Shown piece after piece: positions 19,667 to 27,719 of a stretch of DNA of 64,000 nt. The stretch spans positions 186,001-250,000 of the forward strand of contig NZ_BDEP01000004.1 of NCBI RefSeq assembly GCF_001662305.1, in the 5' to 3' direction. The notes under the pieces are model-generated. The model did no database searches and was not told where the DNA came from. It worked only from the letters and a program-made list of their open reading frames with translations. Source of the DNA: Halomonas caseinilytica. Its GTDB lineage: Bacteria > Pseudomonadota > Gammaproteobacteria > Pseudomonadales > Halomonadaceae. Within the stretch, counting starts at the first letter, position 1, and each line of letters begins with the position of its first letter. Made by a program: the position numbers and the translations under genes.

Positions 19667-20545
19667 CTAGCCTTTGACAGAACCCGCCGTCAGCCCCCTC
19701 ACGAAATACTTGCCGGCCAGCACATAGACCACCAGGGTCGGCAGCGCGGCAATCATCGCCGCGGCCATATCGACGTTGTATTCCTTCACACCGGTGGAGG
19801 TGTTGACCAGGTTGTTGAGTGCCACCGTCACCGGTTGGGTGTCGTGCCCGGAAAATGCCACGCCGAACAGGAAGTCGTTCCAGATCTGGGTGAACTGCCA
19901 GATCACCGAGACCACGATGATCGGCTTTGACACCGGCAGCAGGATTCGCCAGAAGATGCGGAAAAAACCCGCGCCATCGAGCTTGGCCGCGGACACCAGC
20001 TCGTCGGGGATCGAGACGTAGAAGTTGCGGAAGAACAGCGTGGTGAAGGCGATGCCGAATACCACATGCACGAATATCAGGCCGAGCCGAGAACTCGACA
20101 GCCCCAGCCAGCCCAGCGTCTGGGCCATGGGAAGCAGAATGACCTGAAACGGGATGAAGCAGCCGAACAGCATCATGGCGAATACCAGCTCGGCCCCCTT
20201 GAAGCGCCACTTGGTCAAAGCATAGCCGTTCAGGGCGCCGATCAGGGTGGCGATGACCACGGCGGGAATCACGATGGCAAAGGAGTTCCAGAAATAACCG
20301 CTCACCCCGTCACAGCGCATGCCAGTACAGGCCGATCCCCAGGCCTTCAGCCAGGGCGCCAGCGTCGGGTTATCGGGCAGGGTCAGCAGGCTGCCGGCAC
20401 CGATCTCGTCGAGAGGCTTGAGGGAGGTCAGCACCATCACCGCCAACGGCAGCAGGTACCAGAGCGCCGCCAGGATCAACACCAGGTGCAGGAGCAGCCG
20501 CCAGGCGCGCGCCGCCGGTGTCCGGGCACGAATCACATTATCCAT
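19667..20545 (-). CDS. Sugar ABC transporter permease (MalG/UgpE type)
   Basis: A 292-residue inner-membrane subunit with six predicted helices. The conserved EAA loop that docks the ATPase reads VSAAKLDGAGFFRIFWRILLP near residues 195-215. An insertion containing two cysteines (SACTGMRCDG, about residues 72-81) lies in the first periplasmic loop, as seen in glucose/mannose-type permeases. The start overlaps the preceding permease by 8 bp. Confidence 0.92.
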   Translation of the reverse strand: MDNVIRARTPAARAWRLLLHLVLILAALWYLLPLAVMVLTSLKPLDEIGAGSLLTLPDNPTLAPWLKAWGSACTGMRCDGVSGYFWNSFAIVIPAVVIATLIGALNGYALTKWRFKGAELVFAMMLFGCFIPFQVILLPMAQTLGWLGLSSSRLGLIFVHVVFGIAFTTLFFRNFYVSIPDELVSAAKLDGAGFFRIFWRILLPVSKPIIVVSVIWQFTQIWNDFLFGVAFSGHDTQPVTVALNNLVNTSTGVKEYNVDMAAAMIAALPTLVVYVLAGKYFVRGLTAGSVKG

Positions 20546-21479
20546 GTCGACGGCTCCGCAATTCCGAGTAGAGATAAGGCACCAGAATGGCCAGCACTCC
20601 GCCCAACATCAGGATGGCGCTGGCCGAGCCCATGCCGATCTGGGCCCGGGTGAAGGCATGGGCGTACATGAAGGTTGCCGGCAGGTCCGAGGAATAGCCC
20701 GGCCCGCCGCCGGTCAGCGCCACCACCAGGTCGAAACTCTTGATGGCAATGTGCGAGAGGATCATCACCGCGCTGAACACCACCGGCCGCAGACAAGGCA
20801 TCACCACTCGCCAGTAGACGCGAGGCAGGCTGGCCCCATCGAGCTGGGCGGCCTTGAGGATGCTGTCGTCGATGCCGCGCAGCCCGGCCAGAAACAACGC
20901 CATGACGAAGCCCGAGGCCTGCCATACCGCCGCGATGACCAAGGTGTAGACGGCCATGTTCGGGTCCACCAACCAGTCGAAGGTGAAAGATTCGAAGCCC
21001 CAGCCACGCACCATGGACTGGATGCCGAGCCCGGGATTGAGCAGCCATTTCCACACCACCCCGGTGACGATGAACGACAGCGCCATGGGATACAGGTAGA
21101 GGGTTCGCAACACGCCCTCGCGACGAATGCGCTGGTCGAGCAGGATCGCCAGGCCCGCCCCCAGTACCAGGCACAGGCCGACGAAAAGCGCACCGAACAC
21201 ACCGAGATTGGTGGCCGCCACCCACCAGCGCTCGTTGTTCATCAGCCGCGCATATTGAGCAAAGCCGACGAAGTCGTAGTTCGGCAGCATGCGCGAATCG
21301 GTCAGGGAAAGGATGAAGGTCCACAGCATGAAGCCGTAGACGAAGCACAGCGAGATCACCACGGACGGCGCCAGCACCAGCTTGGGCAACCAGGCCTGGA
21401 GATGGCCCGCCACGCTGGGACGCGACACCGCCACACCGACAGGCCGCGCCGCATCGCCGGAAGTCGAAACGGATTTCAT
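20538..21479 (-). CDS. Sugar ABC transporter permease (MalF/UgpA type)
   Basis: A 313-residue membrane subunit with a cytoplasmic N-terminal stretch of about 30 residues and six helices. The EAA loop reads ILKAAQLDGASLPRVYWRVVMP. The wording ALTGGGPGYSSDLPATFMY is typical of the glucose/mannitol GtsB-type permeases. It forms the heterodimeric channel with the 19667-20545 product. A 7-bp stem-loop lies between it and the binding-protein gene. Confidence 0.92.
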   Translation of the reverse strand: MKSVSTSGDAARPVGVAVSRPSVAGHLQAWLPKLVLAPSVVISLCFVYGFMLWTFILSLTDSRMLPNYDFVGFAQYARLMNNERWWVAATNLGVFGALFVGLCLVLGAGLAILLDQRIRREGVLRTLYLYPMALSFIVTGVVWKWLLNPGLGIQSMVRGWGFESFTFDWLVDPNMAVYTLVIAAVWQASGFVMALFLAGLRGIDDSILKAAQLDGASLPRVYWRVVMPCLRPVVFSAVMILSHIAIKSFDLVVALTGGGPGYSSDLPATFMYAHAFTRAQIGMGSASAILMLGGVLAILVPYLYSELRSRRHG

Positions 21480-21509
21480 AGCACTACCTCAAGCTCGAGG
21501 GGAATACGA

Positions 21510-21527
21510 CACCCGCGTCGGCGGGTG
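21510..21527 (-). promoter_or_regulatory. Stem-loop between binding-protein and permease genes
   Basis: CACCCGC-gtcg-GCGGGTG forms a 7-bp hairpin with no T-run, 11 bases past the binding-protein stop. Such hairpins in importer operons commonly stabilise the upstream message and let the binding protein be made in excess over the permeases. Confidence 0.5.
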
Positions 21528-21538
21528 CCGCAAGGACA

Positions 21539-22816
21539 TCACATGGCCAGCTTGGCAGCCTGCGCCAGCCGCTCGGCGGCCTGTTCGGCGGTCATGTCGC
21601 TCGAGTTGAAGTAGTTGGTGATGATATCGAAGAAAGCGCCCTGCACGTCACTGCGCATGGCCATGCGGTGCGCCATGCTGGGCACCAGGGTGTCGGCGTC
21701 CCGCGCTGCCTGGAAGTCTTCCATGGAACGCTTGGCGCAACTGTCGAAGCCGTTCATGTCGAGGTCGGGGCGCGCGGGAATCGAGCCCTTGATCTGATTG
21801 AAGGTCTTCTGGAAATCCGGCTCCAGGATCAGGCGTGCCAGGGTCTGCTGGGCCTGCCGCGCGGATTCGTCGCCGAGCTGGAACATGGCAAAGCTGTCGA
21901 TGTTGAAGGTAAAGGCATCCTCGGTACCCGGTACGGGCGCACAGACGTAATCCTCACCAGCCTGCATGTCGGCGGCGGTGAATTCGCCCTTGGCCCAGTC
22001 GCCCATGATCTGCATGGCGGCCTGGCCATCGATCACCATCCCGGTGGCCTGGTTCCAGTCGCGCCCCGGCATGCCCTCGTCCATCAACTCGCGCAGGCGC
22101 TTGAAGGTGGTCAACGCCTTGATCATGGTATCGCTTTTCAGCGTTTGCTCATCGAGGTCGACGAAGGCACGACGATAGACATCGCTGCCCCCGAGGCTGA
22201 GCACCACGCTCTCGAAGATGGTGGCGTCCTGCCAGGGCTGACCACCATGGGCCAACGGCACGTAGCCCGCCTCGCGCAGCGCCTCGCCGGCGGCGAACAG
22301 TTCGTCCCAGGTGCTCGGCATCTCGACGCCGGCGTCATCGAGCACCTCGGGATTGGCCCACAGCCAGTTGACGCGGTGCACGTTCACCGGCACCGCCACG
22401 TAATGGCCGTCGTGGCGCATCATCTCGGAGACCACGTCGGGCAACAGTTCGTCCCAGCTGGCCTCTTCGGCCACGGCGTCGAGGTTGCCAAGCAGACCGA
22501 GCTCGCCCCATTCCTGGATCTCCGGGCCGTTGATCTGTGCGGCCGCCGGCGGGTTGCCGGACATGGCGCGCGACTTGAGTACCGTCATGGCACTGTCACC
22601 GGCACCACCGGCCACGGCGAAGTCCTTCCATTCATGGCCCTCCGCCTCGAGCAGGTCGCGCAATTCGCCCACCGCCTTGGCCTCCCCGCCGGAGGTCCAC
22701 CAGTGCAGAACTTCCACCTCGCCGGCCTGAGCCTGCCCGGCGGCACCCAAGGCGCCGGCCACGCCCAGCCCCAGCAGGGTGTGACGGAGTGGAGAGAATC
22801 GCATCAATGCGCGCAT
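21539..22816 (-). CDS. Periplasmic sugar-binding protein of the ABC transporter
   Basis: A 425-residue solute-binding protein that delivers sugar to the permeases. The signal peptide runs through GLGVAGALGAAGQAQA, with cleavage before GEVEVLHWWTSGGEAKAV, the start wording typical of glucose/mannose-binding proteins (GtsA type). The segment MGDWAKGEFTAADMQAG and VPGTEDAFTFNIDSF also fit that branch. AGGAGG precedes the ATG at 22816; another ATG lies at 22804. It is the first gene of the transport operon. Glucose is the best guess; the ligand is not proven. Confidence 0.9.
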   Translation of the reverse strand: MRALMRFSPLRHTLLGLGVAGALGAAGQAQAGEVEVLHWWTSGGEAKAVGELRDLLEAEGHEWKDFAVAGGAGDSAMTVLKSRAMSGNPPAAAQINGPEIQEWGELGLLGNLDAVAEEASWDELLPDVVSEMMRHDGHYVAVPVNVHRVNWLWANPEVLDDAGVEMPSTWDELFAAGEALREAGYVPLAHGGQPWQDATIFESVVLSLGGSDVYRRAFVDLDEQTLKSDTMIKALTTFKRLRELMDEGMPGRDWNQATGMVIDGQAAMQIMGDWAKGEFTAADMQAGEDYVCAPVPGTEDAFTFNIDSFAMFQLGDESARQAQQTLARLILEPDFQKTFNQIKGSIPARPDLDMNGFDSCAKRSMEDFQAARDADTLVPSMAHRMAMRSDVQGAFFDIITNYFNSSDMTAEQAAERLAQAAKLAM

Positions 22817-23046
22817 AGGACGTGCCTCCTGAATTGTTGTTGTCTTGCTGCCGCCGAAAGCGGCTCTCAACACGCTAGCGCATTCCTCCTCCCCGGGGGA
22901 TTACCAAGTACTGAATAGTGTTACCGGACTATTGCAATGCCGAAACAATGTTAAAGACCGGTCACATAATGCCTCGCCTGCAAGGCCCCAGGTCATTGCG
23001 GACAGTGGGATCGCTCGGGGCTGATCCGTCGACAAGCCTGCAAGGA

Positions 23047-23110
23047 GGCGCTGTGAATACCTCCCTGTACGCTACCGGCGCCTCCACTGGCGTCGGACCT
23101 CCTCTTCGGC
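23047..23110. repeat. Second copy of the palindromic repeat
   Basis: The core at 23047-23075 matches the copy at 19472-19500 at 23 of 29 positions. Here a GGAGG..CCTCC stem encloses CGCTGTGAATA; in the other copy the equivalent GGG..CCC stem encloses CGCTGTAAA, so arms differ while pairing is kept. A GGCGCC palindrome and a GGACCTCC...TTGTCC repeat follow. The element forms the 3' end of the epimerase gene and lies upstream of the binding-protein gene. Confidence 0.55.
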
Positions 23111-24310
23111 TTGTCCCCGGCGCCCCGAGTTATCTCGTCTCGCCATCAATGCTGCCATGGCATCCTGACAAGCCCCCATGGTGTGATAATCGACCTTGCC
23201 CGCCGGGCTCTTGACGTCGGAATAGCGGTGATTGTCGGCATTGAGCAGGCGATACCAGGCGCCGTGACGATGGTCGATCATGTGCTGCCAGCTGAAGTCC
23301 CAGATCCGCCGATACCAGCGCCAGTAGACATCGCGACCGGTCCGCTCGCCCAGCATGGCCGCCGCGGCGAAGCTTTCGGCCTGCACCCAGAAGTACTTGT
23401 CGGCGTCGCTGATCCGCCCGTCCAGATCGAGACCATAGACCAGGCCGCCCGTCTGCGGATGCCAGCCGGCCGCCACACTGCTCGAGAAGAGACGCTCGGC
23501 GGTGGGCAACAGCCAGTCCTCGGGACGGTATCGCTCGAGCATGACCAGCAGCTTGGCCCATTCGGTCTGGTGCCCCACCTGATAGCCCCAGGGACGAAAC
23601 AGATGGCTCGGGTCGTCGCGGTTGTAGTCCAGATCGCGTTGCCACTGGGCATCGTAATGCTCCCAGATCCAGCCATGTTCATGGTCGCGATTGGCGCCGA
23701 CGATGGCTCGAGCGATGGTCATTGCCTGGGTCAAAAAGGCTGCGTCGCCAGTAGCTTCGAAGGCCGAGATCAACGCCTCGCAGGCATGCATGTTGGCGTT
23801 CTGGCCACGATAGCCGGACACCCGCCAATGTCGGTCGGCCTCGTCGGCGAAGCGTCCGTGGTGCGGCTCCCAGAACCGCCGCTGCAAGATGGCGTGAGTC
23901 GCGTAGAGGCCCTCCCGCGTCCCGGACACCTCGGCCTTGAGCGCTTCGGCATAGGCCAGCAGCACGAAGGCCAGCCCGTAGCAGTGGTTGGTGTCATCCT
24001 CCACCTCGCCGTCCGCCAGGGTCCAGGCGTAGCCTTGATAGGCCGTCTGGAAATGGGCTCGTTCCAGATAGTCAAGTCCATGACGCGCCCAGTGCCGATA
24101 CTCCGCCTCGCCGCTGTGCCGCGCGAAGCGGGCATAAGTCACCACGTAGCGGGCGCTCGATACCAGATGGCGATGCCGACGGTCGAGGATGACACCGTCG
24201 TCGCGCAGGTAATGGAAGAAGCCACCCTGCGGGTCGATGGCGCGCGGGTGGTAGAACGCCATGGCCTTGCGCACATGGGCATCGAGGAAGTCGGGATCGA
24301 AGATGTTCAC
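23072..24310 (-). CDS. AGE-family sugar epimerase/isomerase (YihS/mannose isomerase-like)
   Basis: A 412-residue (alpha/alpha)6-barrel enzyme. Family marks include GGFFHYLRDDG, HLVSSARYVVTYA, ANMHACEALISAFEATGD, the catalytic histidine region in GHQTEWAKLL and KYFWVQAESFAAAAML. AGE-family enzymes interconvert aldoses and ketoses (mannose/fructose) or epimerise N-acylglucosamine. The GTG at 24310 was chosen because GGGAG lies upstream and the family match begins there; the frame stays open further upstream. The last 13 or so residues (rich in Arg and Glu) and the stop are encoded by the repeat at 23047-23110. It lies between the two-component genes and the sugar transporter, suggesting it processes the imported sugar. 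Confidence 0.85.
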   Translation of the reverse strand: MNIFDPDFLDAHVRKAMAFYHPRAIDPQGGFFHYLRDDGVILDRRHRHLVSSARYVVTYARFARHSGEAEYRHWARHGLDYLERAHFQTAYQGYAWTLADGEVEDDTNHCYGLAFVLLAYAEALKAEVSGTREGLYATHAILQRRFWEPHHGRFADEADRHWRVSGYRGQNANMHACEALISAFEATGDAAFLTQAMTIARAIVGANRDHEHGWIWEHYDAQWQRDLDYNRDDPSHLFRPWGYQVGHQTEWAKLLVMLERYRPEDWLLPTAERLFSSSVAAGWHPQTGGLVYGLDLDGRISDADKYFWVQAESFAAAAMLGERTGRDVYWRWYRRIWDFSWQHMIDHRHGAWYRLLNADNHRYSDVKSPAGKVDYHTMGACQDAMAALMARRDNSGRRGQAEEEVRRQWRRR

Positions 24311-24439
24311 GAGGCTCTCCCTACGAATGAGGTCAAGGACCGGGAATGGGATCAAGGAGCGGACTGCTACCTCCCGGCATGCCCGATCCACTGTACGGCT
24401 CGGCGACAATGCCGCCATCTTTCCTGATGTTGCAAAGTA

Positions 24440-25921
24440 TTACAGCGTTTCAGGGTCTGCCCTGGGCAACGTCAGGCTCACCACCAACCCACCATCGGGG
24501 TGATTGTCCAGCGCCAGCCACCCGCCGTGCGCCTGGATGATGTGCCGAGCGATGCCCAGCCCCAGACCACTGCCACCGGTATAGCGACTGCGCGACGGTT
24601 CGAGCCGCACAAAGGGCGAGAAGACTCTCTCGCGCTGCGCTGCCTCGATGCCAGGCCCATGATCGCGAATCGTCACCTGCAGCTTGTCCGGTGTATCCTC
24701 GAGCCGTACCTTGGCACGCTGGCCATAGAAGATGGCATTCTCCAGCAGGTTGGCCAGGCACCGCTTGAAGGCCAGCGGCTTGACGGCCACCGGCGCCGCC
24801 TCGCCCGAAATCCGGACATTTCCACCTTGCAGCGCCAGATCCCTGGCCAGTTCATCGAGCAGCGCACGCGGCTCGATAGACTCGATCGCCTCGTGCATGT
24901 CGAGTCCCTTGACCGAGTCCAGCGCCCCCTTGACCAGTTGATCCAGCTCATCGAGCGAGGCACAGAAGCGCTCGCGCAGCACCGGGTCGTCGAGCATCTC
25001 GGCGCGCAGTCGCAGGCGGGTGATGGGTGTCTTGAGATCATGGGAAATCGCCGAGAAAAGCCGCTCGCGCTCCTCCACTTGATGCTGGATCCGACGCTGC
25101 ATGCGGTTGAAAGCGATAGCGGTCGCCGCCACTTCGCGAGGGCCGCCCTCGCTGAGCGGCGGGCTGTCGAGATCGTCGCCCAGGCGCCGGGCGGCTCGCG
25201 ACAGTCGCGCCAGGGTCCGGGTGGCACTGCGAATGCCGAGCCAGGACAGGCCGATGACCGTCAGCAGCACCATCAAGGCCACGAACAACCGATCTCCGGA
25301 CAGCCAGTCGCCGCCATGGAAGACATCCGATACCGGCAGCAAGGTGGCAACATAGAGCCATTGATCTCGCTCCATCGGCAGTTGCACCACCAGGATCGGT
25401 TGTGACAAGGGTGCACTCATCAGGCTGTGCTGGCCCCAGCGCGGTGGCATGTCGCGCAACAGCACCTCATTGTTGAGCAAACGCAGGGTACCGGGGCGCG
25501 TAAAGGCCACTTCGGCGTTCGTCACGCCGAGCTCGTCGCGCAGGACGCCATGGAAGTTGTCGATCACCAGTGCCTTCGCCTGCCCTCCGCCGATGTCGTC
25601 CACCTCGATACGATGGTCGTTGACGCTGACGAAAAAGCGCGTGCCGCCCATGTCGCGCAGTTGATCGAGCACGATGTGGCGATAGTCATACGGCAGGGAG
25701 CGAAAGAAGCGCACCGTGGAGGCAACGCTGTAGGCAATGTTGCGCGACAGTTCGTCGAGCCGGGTGAGCTGGCCATCGCGCGCCTGTGCCGTCCAGATGG
25801 CATAGCTGGCAAGCTGGGCGCCCAGCACACCGACCACCATGATCAACAGGAAGCGTCCGCGCAGGGAGTCAGGCAACCATCGCGCCAACCGGCGGCGCCA
25901 GTATCGCCAGGTGTGCCTCAC
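24440..25921 (-). CDS. Sensor histidine kinase, GtrS/EnvZ-like
   Basis: A 493-residue inner-membrane kinase. Helices at about 24-45 and 210-232 flank a periplasmic sensor of about 165 residues; a HAMP segment follows (about 232-285). The phosphorylated His294 is in SHDLKTPITRLRLR. The ATPase part has the N-box NLLENAIFYG, G1 DHGPGIE and G2 GGSGLGLGIAR. The gene overlaps its response regulator by ATGA. In Pseudomonas, GtrS/GltR adjoin and control the glucose ABC transporter; the same neighbourhood here supports that role by inference. Confidence 0.9.
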   Translation of the reverse strand: MRHTWRYWRRRLARWLPDSLRGRFLLIMVVGVLGAQLASYAIWTAQARDGQLTRLDELSRNIAYSVASTVRFFRSLPYDYRHIVLDQLRDMGGTRFFVSVNDHRIEVDDIGGGQAKALVIDNFHGVLRDELGVTNAEVAFTRPGTLRLLNNEVLLRDMPPRWGQHSLMSAPLSQPILVVQLPMERDQWLYVATLLPVSDVFHGGDWLSGDRLFVALMVLLTVIGLSWLGIRSATRTLARLSRAARRLGDDLDSPPLSEGGPREVAATAIAFNRMQRRIQHQVEERERLFSAISHDLKTPITRLRLRAEMLDDPVLRERFCASLDELDQLVKGALDSVKGLDMHEAIESIEPRALLDELARDLALQGGNVRISGEAAPVAVKPLAFKRCLANLLENAIFYGQRAKVRLEDTPDKLQVTIRDHGPGIEAAQRERVFSPFVRLEPSRSRYTGGSGLGLGIARHIIQAHGGWLALDNHPDGGLVVSLTLPRADPETL

Positions 25922-26661
25922 GCGATCACATCCACCTGGGCCGCCAGCACATAACCCGAGCCACGCACCGTGCGAATCAGCTGCGAGTGCTGGGCATCCT
26001 CACCCAGTCGTTGACGCAGCCGACAGACATGCACGTCGATGGAGCGGTCCAGCGGCGGTGCCGGGCGCCCTCGGGTCAGGTCGAACAGGGCCTCCCGCGA
26101 GAGCACCTGCTCGGCATGCTCGAGAAAGACCTGCAGCAACGAGAAATCGGCGCCCGACAAGGCACTGCGCGCGCCCCGCTCGTCGATCAGCTCGCGTGTC
26201 ACCCGATCCAGCCGCCAGTGACCGAACGCCACGACTCTCGCCATGCCCGGAGCGAGCGCCTCACCACGCGGTCGGCAGCGACGCAATACGGCCTTGACCC
26301 GCGCCAGCAGTTCACGAGGATTGAAGGGCTTGCTCAGGTAGTCGTCGGCACCCAGCTCGAGCCCGAGGATGCGATCGGTCTCGTCGGGGCTGGCGGTCAA
26401 CATGATGATCGGCACCTCGCTGTCCCGGCGTACCTCACGACAGATGGCGAACCCATCGTCGCCGGGCAGCATCAGATCGACGATCAGCAAGTCGGGACGC
26501 TCGGAGGCGAGCAAGGCGCGCAACGCCGCCGCGTCCTCGGCCATCAGGGCACGATAACCGTGGCACGTCAGGTAGTCGGCGAGCAGGTCGCGGATTTCCG
26601 GATCATCATCGACCACGACCAGGGTGGCGGCAGGGGGAGTCATCGGCACTGTCACCGGCAT
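25918..26661 (-). CDS. OmpR-family response regulator, GltR-like
   Basis: A 247-residue regulator. The receiver domain (about 12-125) has the acidic pocket VVVDDDPE, the phosphorylated Asp62 in LLIVDLMLPGDDG, the switch threonine in MLTASP and the lysine in DYLSKPF. The winged-helix DNA-binding domain (about 145-242) ends with the family wording SIDVHVCRLRQRLGED and IRTVRGSGYVL. It is the first gene of the two-gene signalling operon and likely controls the adjacent epimerase and ABC transporter. ATG codons at 26661 and 26643 are both possible starts. Confidence 0.9.
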   Translation of the reverse strand: MPVTVPMTPPAATLVVVDDDPEIRDLLADYLTCHGYRALMAEDAAALRALLASERPDLLIVDLMLPGDDGFAICREVRRDSEVPIIMLTASPDETDRILGLELGADDYLSKPFNPRELLARVKAVLRRCRPRGEALAPGMARVVAFGHWRLDRVTRELIDERGARSALSGADFSLLQVFLEHAEQVLSREALFDLTRGRPAPPLDRSIDVHVCRLRQRLGEDAQHSQLIRTVRGSGYVLAAQVDVIA

Positions 26662-26792
26662 CGGTGGCGCTCGGCGAGCGCCGTCTCGAAGTGTGTCATG
26701 CCCGATACTCTAGGCTCGTCCAACGGGGCTGGCGATACCACCAAGGTGGCAACATCGGCCATCGGAGTGCAACGCCGGCTCCTTCTCGTCCC

Positions 26793-27590
26793 TTAAAGCG
26801 CGAAGCGCTCGATCAGACGTTGCGCCACGGCGGCCTGGTCGTGCGGGCCGATGCGCCGAGCGGCGGGCACCGCTTCCATCAGGGCCGGATGGGCATTGGC
26901 CATCACGTGGGCCTCGCCGACCAGATCGAGCATCTCGATGTCGTTGCGATTGTCGCCGAAGGCCAGGCAGCGCTCGGCCGGGATGCCCAGCGCCGCCAGC
27001 AAGGCGGACAAGGCCGTGCCCTTGTTGACCCCGCCGGCCATGATCTCCAGCGAGTTGTCCATGGAATAGGTGATATGCAGCTCACTTGCCGCGCGATGCC
27101 GCGCCTGTTGCTCCAGCTCGCCGAGCATGGCGGGCTCACCGATGTAGAGCACCTTGCCTACGCCCGCGCCATCCAGGCCTTCGAGGTCGGCCACCCGATA
27201 GCCGAAGCCGGTATGTGCATGCAGGGCCAGCAACTCAGGCGCCGGCGCATCGATCAGCCATTCATCGTCATGGTAGAGGTTGAGTCGCACCGCCTCGGGA
27301 CGCGGCAACCGGATCAGCTCGCGCGCCAGCTCGGTCGGCAAGGGGCGCGCCTCGAGCAGGCGACCGTCCGGCGCATGGGTATAGGCCCCGTTGGTGCTGA
27401 TGATGTGGGCCTCGACACCGAGGCGGTCGCGAAATGCTAGGATGTCGCGATAGTGACGACCGGAGGCCAGCACGATGTGATGTCCCTGCCCCGCCAGGGC
27501 GCGCAGGGTATCGACTGTCACATCCGCCAGCGCGTGGTCGGCGCCGAGCAGGGTTCCGTCGAGATCCGTGACGATCAGGTGAGCCGTCAT
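26793..27590 (-). CDS. Cof-type HAD-IIB sugar phosphatase
   Basis: A 265-residue HAD hydrolase of the Cof/YidA group, which removes phosphate from sugar phosphates and related compounds. Motif I is TDLDGTLL (residues 8-15), motif II LASGRHY, motif III the lysine in NKGTAL and motif IV FGDNRNDIEML. The large cap domain lies between motifs II and III. It follows nagE with 129 bp between, a gap containing a CCCG..CGGGGC-gat-GCCCCG..CGGG nested palindrome (27632-27658). A role in amino-sugar or sugar phosphate balance is plausible from context only. Confidence 0.87.
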   Translation of the reverse strand: MTAHLIVTDLDGTLLGADHALADVTVDTLRALAGQGHHIVLASGRHYRDILAFRDRLGVEAHIISTNGAYTHAPDGRLLEARPLPTELARELIRLPRPEAVRLNLYHDDEWLIDAPAPELLALHAHTGFGYRVADLEGLDGAGVGKVLYIGEPAMLGELEQQARHRAASELHITYSMDNSLEIMAGGVNKGTALSALLAALGIPAERCLAFGDNRNDIEMLDLVGEAHVMANAHPALMEAVPAARRIGPHDQAAVAQRLIERFAL

Positions 27591-27719
27591 GCGTTGTCCC
27601 TCACACGATGAATGAGCCGCCAGTCTAGCAGCCCGCCCGGGGCGATGCCCCGAACGGGATGACTCAGCGTTTTCCGCACGGCTCGCGTGATGGCAGGCCC
27701 GGTGGCCACCGGACGACGC

